From positions 47,088,996 to 47,152,995 of the forward strand of contig CM068587.1 in NCBI GenBank assembly GCA_035048485.1: a stretch of 64,000 nt of DNA, given 5' to 3'. A program made the position numbers and the translations under genes. Positions 56,969 through 64,000 of this stretch are shown piece after piece (positions within the stretch are counted from its first letter, which is position 1; each line of letters begins with the position of its first letter). The notes under the pieces were generated by a model. The model made no database searches. It was given only the letters and a program-made list of their open reading frames with translations, and was not told where the DNA came from. This stretch comes from Pteria penguin (Eukaryota > Mollusca > Bivalvia > Pterioida > Pteriidae).

Positions 56969-58877
56969 GCATAGACTATCCCCCCTTATAGACTTTCCCC
57001 CGGATAAAGCGACCCAGTATAGAACTTCCCCACGGAAAAACCGACCCAAGCATAGATTATCCCGCACGGATAAAACGACCCAGTATAGTTTATCCCCTCT
57101 GAGATCAGTACGCTTTTCCCCCTTAAGAGATAAAATCCGATTTAGTTCGAAAATTACGATAAGTGAATGAAATTAAAATGCATAATGCGTTACCATGTTT
57201 ATTTGACAAAATCTCATTGGGTATCGGCACATTGCCAGTTGGAAATTAAAATTTTGAAAAATCCGATTTCTTTGCATGAGGGCATGTGGTTTATTTTGCA
57301 AATTACAAATTAAAGATATATTTCTTTACTCTAGCTGGTCCTAGGTGAGAATCAAATTATGAATTGATTCCCCATTAGGACACATTATCACATACATGTC
57401 GAGCAAATGCAGATATGAAAACATAATTTTGATCAAATTACATTGTAGAAGTGCCAAAAATTACATTTTTAATTTTCTGAGTGAATATTATATGAAGTGA
57501 CATTCAAAATTCGTTTAACAAATTATTGGATCTTAAGAGTGGACGTAACAAAAAATTATCGGGGAAAGGAACCAAGAGGTCCCTACAAGTTTTGAGAGAA
57601 GTATCACAGATGAGAAGATGTTTTTATCTTGGGAAGCTCTTTTCAGTATTTGTATAAGGATGACACGATGCTGCATATCTACATATATATTTACGTACAA
57701 GCCTCTCTCACATACATGTGGCCGTTAGTATTATGCACCAGTAGTTTTTGTCCTGTCCGTTAGTTTGTCTGTCTGTTTGTCTACAAAAACTAAGACCTTA
57801 CACATAATTTTGAATGCTATGTGATAGAGCTTCCATTTTTCACACGAGGAATCCTTGTGATAAGAGGCCAAAGCACAGTAATTCCATTTCCCATAGAATC
57901 CCATGTTAAATTACCAAACTTGCAGCAAAGTTTACACAACATCATACACTTTAGCTATATATAATCTATATATCAAAATGTTTGTCAGACCCTCCTCTAT
58001 TAGGATTTTAACAGTTTACATAGTTTATCCGCCTAATTTCGAGAAAATCTTGCTTGATAGGGGTCACTCCCAAAAATTTGCCAAAATTAAAATGTAAACA
58101 GCAACCACTTTCTAGGTCATAAAATTTTTACATTTGCAAAATCAGAAAAATTTCATGATTTTACAGCAGAATCGATCTTTATATATAGATTGATCAAATA
58201 ATTTCATCCAATCACCGCCCCTGATACACTGAAATAGTAGTCCCTCTTGTTTGGTCTTTTTTTTTGACGGGGGTTGCTTGGTTTTTGTTTGTTCTGCGTC
58301 CTTGTGCCATAAGATTTCGAACCCCAAAACCACGAAAACAACCAAAGGAAAACCATTTTAGGAATTGAAACTTCTTCTCAATAAAATTTTTTTTCTATTC
58401 TAAATGTGATCTAAAATATGAAATGGCACATTGACGTAATGATAATGAACTTTCCCCAATGATTCTTGCTCAATAATCATACATGTGTATCTTATTTTTC
58501 CTTTTTACTGTGTATTTGATATAGTCTACACCATTAAGATTGATGAAATTGGAACTTTGTTTTGTATGCATGGTTGTTTATTTTCCTCCACGGCCAGCTG
58601 GTAGGTACATGTATTTCAGTTTCAAAATGACGTAAAACCAAGACTATATTACGGTTTGAGTTTTCCGATTTGACGAGAATCCGGAATCAATAGGAGGGGG
58701 GTGGGTGGGTGAACCCAGGTTGGTTTATCCGCCCAGGGGGGGAGGGGGTTCTATGCTGATAATCAGAAAGGGGAAAACCGTACGGATAGAATACCCCCTT
58801 TAGAGGGGAAAGATCTATACTGGGTCGGTTTATCCGGGGGAAAGTCTATGCGGGGGGGGGGGGGTGTTAGTCTATGC
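56969..58877. mobile_element. inverted-repeat element with subterminal 31-bp repeats, 1.9 kb
   Basis: The left end GCATAGACTATCCCCCC and the right end inverted GCATAGACTAACACCC are followed by ATAGACTTTCCCCCGGATAA and CGACCCAGTATAGA on both sides. On the left this module repeats three to four times at about 31-bp spacing (57000-57110), and twice on the right in inverse orientation. No target duplication is clear and the middle (57180-58680) shows no gene. Confidence 0.75.
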
Positions 58878-58879
58878 TA

Positions 58880-59330
58880 CAAAACCGACTTTCTTTTACA
58901 TAACTTGAAACTTGTTCCGTAAACTGTGCAAGTGCAGCTAAAATATCATTCTTCTTAAACGGAAATAAGGTCAAGTTCTAATATTCTTGAGTATTAATCT
59001 GAACCAGGTTCAAGTTCCTATTTCCGTATGACCTATTCGGAACTGAGTAACAAGATGTATATTTCCTTATCGACACTGGAGCGGAAAAACAAATAACCTT
59101 AACATTCAACGAATATTGCGACTAAAAGTGTGTTTCTCTTTAATGGTGTTGGGATCTATTTTCTAGTTTTGTATAATTGATCCGGAATTTGGCAGCCAAA
59201 GCTAAATACAGGAACTGGGTAACAGAACAAGTTTTCTTTAACCGAACTTGAATCGAAATCATGTTTCTTAAAAAGATTTGTTACTAGACCTCTTTAATAT
59301 TTTTCATGTTAACCACATCAGCTGATTGAC
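58880..59330. other. no feature recognised
   Basis: Ordinary AT-rich DNA. Confidence 0.45.
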
Positions 59331-59332
59331 AA

Positions 59333-59515
59333 TTGTCATATCAAATGACCGTCCTAAATCGGTATCGTAACTGCACTACAATCGAATATTTTGGTGTTGT
59401 CCTTATGTGTTTGTTTTTTCTTTCTTTTTTCATATCTATATATTAAATACTGTATATTTCCATGGTTACTTTTGTCATATGACTGAGTCAGTAAATGTTC
59501 TTCCTTCCTTCATAA
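59333..59515 (+). repeat. dispersed repeat, copy 3 of 3 (partial)
   Basis: ATGACCGTCCTAAATCGGTA, CACTACAATCGAAT and GACTGAGTCAGTAAATGTTC match parts of 26640-26780 and 36000-36040. Confidence 0.45.
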
Positions 59516-59519
59516 ATGG

Positions 59520-62500
59520 AACTTCGAACCAGTTCTAAGTTCAGTTTATCTACGTCAGTTAAACCAATTGGGCTGTAGACTAAGTTTCGTATAATGTACA
59601 TAAGACTTGGCTGCTAGAATTTAGACCCCAATTTTATATAACAAATACAAAATTGTGCATTTACAAATTTACTCCACTAAAGGAAATAGGAGGCTATAAT
59701 GGAGTTTCTCAACCGGGACTTATGATTTGTTTCTATTTCTATTGTTTTTAATGAAACTAATGAATGGTTTACAGTTCATTGTAATTTACATGATTCTGGG
59801 TTGTTGGATGTATGTTTTTCTGTAATTTTACAAATACGGAATTGGGAACTAGGTCTTGTTCTTTTAACACCTTAAACCGATTTCTCTATATTTCCAATTC
59901 TTATTTGAAAATCCAAATATATATATTCTATTTTTTTTTTTCTCATGTATGCAGCTCTGACACTTCTATGATTAATCAAAGAGATACGATTGCATTTGAC
60001 GACAGTCTTTTGTTTTTATTTACAATATTATAACAACGATACATCTTTTTGTTGAATTTGTCATGTCTCTTCATAACAAATGAGAGCGTTTTAGAATTTC
60101 TCTCGATTTTTTCTTCAAACTATCATACACATTTAAAATTATCATAATCGACCGTGTGTAATGGACTTATCCAACGGGCAGTTACTCAATAGCTTTCTGA
60201 CTTTTATCGATAGGTGTCACGATCGTATCAGCCATAACAATACTGAAAAAACAGTTATCGAGATAAAAAAAGAAGAATGAGAGTAGTGGTTAAAACAATA
60301 ATTCTGTTTACTAACGATTAATTGAATGATCTGATCAATGAATATAATTGAAAATTAATAAACCTGTCTGTTTTTATATTCTATTATAAATTTCAGTTTT
60401 AAATTTAAACCTGAAAAAAATCCACAGAAAAGGTTAAGGAATCTTCTTCCTTATAAAAATAAATTGTCACTCAAACCACGTTATTTATTCAGTAATGAAT
60501 GATGTATCTTGGTATGTCAGATTTATTAGATAATAAGAATCAAAGACATACTTTCAAAACTTCGTCTATGTTTCTGCAGATATCAGTATCATTACCCAGC
60601 TTTTCCTCTTATCTCTCACAGATTTCTCGATCCGATTTTCGGTGGAATGGTGTTTACTTTTACAAAACTTTTAATACTTAAATGAATATTCAACAAAACA
60701 TTTCATATATATATTATATAATAGGTATATGACTTAGAATTACCACGACATAAAGCATCAGACCCTTTCATAAACGGGATTTTTCGCAACTTAACCCAGA
60801 TAGAATATGACTTTAATTTTCAGTATGCAGATGAATTGTTGTGTCTCCGAATGATAGAGATATCATCATCTACTTAGCTATTTCCAAATTCAGGCTATCT
60901 CTAATTGCAAAATCTGGGGATGACGGTTTCGAAAAATCCTGAGAAAATTCATATGACCTTTGGGAAAATGACTTGAAGAAATTATGAAAACGGAATAAAA
61001 CCCTACAGAGACGATACTTCGCAGACAACATCAAGTGCCTTTGAACTTGTCAAAATTAACTTACATAATCAACGAACATCACTTCACTATGCATTACTCC
61101 GTCGTGTAATGTTAATTAAGTTGCCCCAATTAACACACAGGTACATTTGTATTGATACATGCATTATGGATGATCGGGTTAAACAGGTCGACATAAATCC
61201 AATAAGCTTATTTATTGCGTAATACGGGCGACAGTTTGTGGAATGTCGCATTTCACTTTTGCCAAGGACAACTGGACTGAGATATAACTGAACACAGGTG
61301 ACAACCTGGCTTTACACCCGTCACATAATCCGATCATTTTTGCTAGTACAAGTTACAACCCGATATACAGACATGGAATTCACAATCATGGAAAAAAAAA
61401 ATCAGAGACTTGTGTCTCTGAAATAGGTTAATTTTAATAGATCTATTCTAAACAGTCAATTGTTCATTAAAACTCCCGATATAAACGATAAGATTGGATC
61501 CATTTCCGTTTACTTTAGGTTTTGCAAAGTAATGTTACTTAGGCATCTCATGGCAAATAGTCGGTATTTTAGTCATACTAGTAGTTTATCCAGACCTTAA
61601 ACCACATAACTTATTAAAAATGCAAAAGATGAAAAATTAAACTGCCAGTAGGTGATATCAGCTAATGCAGGGACTTATAAACTTGTTTACAAGTCCTTGG
61701 CTGTTGATAGTAATATTCAGTAAATGCCGGGTAGTCACTTGATCAGAGGCTAACCGTGTCCGTGTAAAACGCGTCGGAATGGTCTATACAAAATATATCA
61801 GCACATACATACGAGTTGATATGATGGAAAATAAGGAATACATTTACTCGCAATATTTCTATTATTATTATTTTTTCAAACTTCTCTTGCTATGCTTTTG
61901 GAGTTGTTGCATTGTTTGCTCAGCTTCTTATAAAACACGTTCTAATCGATTACGTCTTGATAAGTGTTTATGTGTGCCTTAACTTTGTGAATTGTGAAAA
62001 TTTCATCTTTCGTTTTACACAATGTTCACAGTTCTCTATTACATAATATTTTCATGTCATTGAATTTCTCATATCATAGCTCGTTGTAGTATTCTGGCTG
62101 TTGAACACGTGACCATTGACGAACTTGATGACCATAGGATTTATTTGAACCATTGAAATTTTGACCTACTAAGAACAGATTTTTCAATATGTTTGGCACA
62201 TATTTGTCACGATTTTGAGAGAAAATCACGAAATTCAAGGTACATGTATATAGGGAATAACTAGGTCATCGAAGAGTCGTTAAAATTTCTTGCCTGCATC
62301 TAGTACATGGTAGAATATAGAGAAAACTCCTCTTGCTATGGGTAATGGGAAAATTTCTTGAAAGAAATAAAATGTTTTAATTGAAAAATAAGAAAAAAGC
62401 AAAATTAACTACATCTCTGTTAGCCAAAGGAAATGATCATATCCTTTCCTAGCTTTTCGATTTAGCCATTATTTTTATTACCAGCGAAAGATGTGGCCCT

Positions 62501-63430
62501 TTATACGACATCATTCATGATCAATCACTTATTATGGGTTATGTGCGCATTTCTTCCTGCGAACAACAGCGACGTCTATCACATCGGAAGCGTTTATACA
62601 TCTATAAAGTTGTCTCTTTATTCAAAGAAACAAAGAAGTCATCGAGAAAACTCAAAGACGTACATTTTCTTTATTATCCTTTTGTTTTTAAGCAGGGCTA
62701 TTTGTGTAAATCTCTTATTATTGAACTAAACCACAATCTATGAAAAAAACTGTAGAAATCGTTCTGACGGAATGATCTACAGCAATATCTCTAAATGAAC
62801 ATCAGATTTTGCCATTCAAAGGGAATATCATCAGTAGGCGAGATAAGAGAAGACATTGTCAGCCACTAAATTTGTCAACGGATTAACTGAGGTCTTGCCT
62901 CTAATTCCGGTTTATAATGACTTGGGAGACTTATACAGTAAATTGGTGGGCCATTAATCAGCCTCCCTTTCCCAATCGATGGGAACGGGATTACTGGATG
63001 ATAGCTAAACATATCACGGTAAATGGCCAATTCAATAAGTAGCTGCGCAAGAAGGAATTTATCACGATGGCAATTAGAGTATACTTGTGGATGTGGTCTA
63101 CAAACCTATGGAATTTTCTGTTAAAAGTATGAGGGAAATTATCTGTAGAATGTACTTGATCCCGGAGATACGGTAGAAGATTGAAATGGAATTTGCATGA
63201 TAAAAGCCAATTTTTGCAAAGACTCTATTGAACAGATACTTGTTTTATCTTGATACAGAATAATTAAAATGATCCGTTAAGTATATTGACATATCAGGTT
63301 ATTAAATGTACTTTCTTTACTATACTTATTAGACGTAACTACTTATTTAAACATACTGAAATACAATATATTAACAGACCGCGACATATGTTACTTTTCA
63401 CAATATTCTATGATCTCAGTGTTGCAATGC
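59520..63430. other. no confident feature over about 3.9 kb
   Basis: Small open frames (60499, 61779, 62493) lack splice support and known motifs. A weak Penelope-like tail candidate lies near 61745-61785. The stretch is notably poor in young repeats compared with the rest of the window. Confidence 0.4.
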
Positions 63431-63439
63431 AAAATCAGA

Positions 63440-63690
63440 GGTAGGTTCTTTAGGTGATATCGCTGTGAACTTAAAACTTAGGACACGTGTTCGATTCCGG
63501 CCGTCGGCACAGACTTTTCTAGGGTTATTTATAATCATCTTCCCTATCTGATCTTTGGACAAGACGGTACGAACCGTGGTCATGTGTCAAGATATCCGTT
63601 AGTATGTAAAAGATCTCTTACTGCTTCGACTGGGTCAGATGCATAGAACAAAATTATGTAGCAATGCAGTTTTAGCTGTCACAGTATAAA
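63440..63690 (+). mobile_element. SINE, family B related, degenerate
   Basis: Box B CGTGTTCGATTCCGG, a decayed body, AAAAGATCTCTTACTGCTTC and GACTGGGTCAGATGC, CAATGCAG and a final AACAGCAAAAC. The order follows family B but divergence is high. Confidence 0.5.
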
Positions 63691-64000
63691 ACAACAGCAA
63701 AACAAATAATGTAAAATAACATTACCGCTGATATACTAAAAATCATCTCCAGTAACAATGGTACCGGTGGTAATGCTATTGCTAATGATGGTGTTGATGA
63801 CGGCGATTGTTATGTATGAGATTTCGACACAAGTACATGTATATTGCGTTTTGTACTATCCCTGGAAAAGTGAAGAAATATTTACTAAACCCATTATGAT
63901 TTACTTTAGTAAAATATACTTTCCGTGCTTGCATCTTTTTTGTCTGGATAAAATGTCAAAATTGAGAAATTGCTTTCATATATCTCATTATTTAATATTT

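Noticed and set aside
61740..61790. Hammerhead-like string near ACGCGTCGGAATGG
   Set aside because: Reminiscent of Penelope-type ends but neither CTGANGA nor a GAAA after a stable stem II can be placed.

Overview
The window looks like nuclear DNA of a mollusc, most likely a bivalve. It is AT-rich and gene-poor, with spliced exons, long introns, many microsatellites and dense nested transposons. The dispersed sequences include tRNA-derived SINEs with a conserved 3' tail, hAT-type ends related to CAGTGGCGGATCCAG, and Penelope-like hammerhead motifs. I recognise these as typical of bivalve genomes. The species cannot be fixed from sequence alone.

Host genes. A plus-strand gene with five phase-compatible exons (2747-2923, 4526-4596, 14816-14903, 15666-15848, 18125-18372) encodes a protein ending in a C-type-lectin-like domain; its first exon was not found. 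A compact minus-strand gene (29537-29737) encodes a complete heterotrimeric G-protein gamma subunit with a C-terminal CaaX box, an acceptor just upstream of its ATG and a poly(A) signal downstream. A few short orphan exons are listed with low confidence.

Main mobile element. The third intron of the lectin-like gene holds a complete 5.86-kb hAT5-like transposon (7638-13494), flanked by the 5-bp duplication GTTCG and inserted in an older dispersed element. On its minus strand it carries a two-exon gene that joins an OTU-type cysteine-protease domain to a TTF/DUF4371/hAT transposase. The copy is broken by one frameshift and two TGA stops. At least five short or internally replaced relatives with similar termini and 5-bp duplications lie elsewhere (18432, 23277, 32163, 34564, 48378), plus one from a sister subfamily (39132).

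Other elements. There is a 5'-truncated LINE with an intact reverse transcriptase (18596-21364) and a Penelope-like GIY-YIG fragment with a hammerhead-like motif beside it (16472-17135). A near-perfect type-I hammerhead ribozyme lies at 53639-53682. Three piggyBac-type MITE copies carry TTAA targets. A 0.85-kb element is built of about 26 short CCATGG palindromes around a unique core. Several inverted-repeat elements (23705, 41389, 46860, 56969) lack visible transposases. Two SINE families are present, some copies with clear target duplications and one inserted in the other.

Layout: 1-18.4 kb is the lectin-like gene and its transposon-filled introns; 18.4-21.4 kb the LINE; 21.4-29 kb MITEs, SINEs and a nested double transposon; 29.4-29.8 kb the G-gamma gene; 30-45 kb repeats and SINEs; 45.8-48.8 kb a 42-bp minisatellite interrupted by a long-inverted-repeat element; 49-64 kb mostly unassigned DNA with a hammerhead locus and one 1.9-kb inverted-repeat element.
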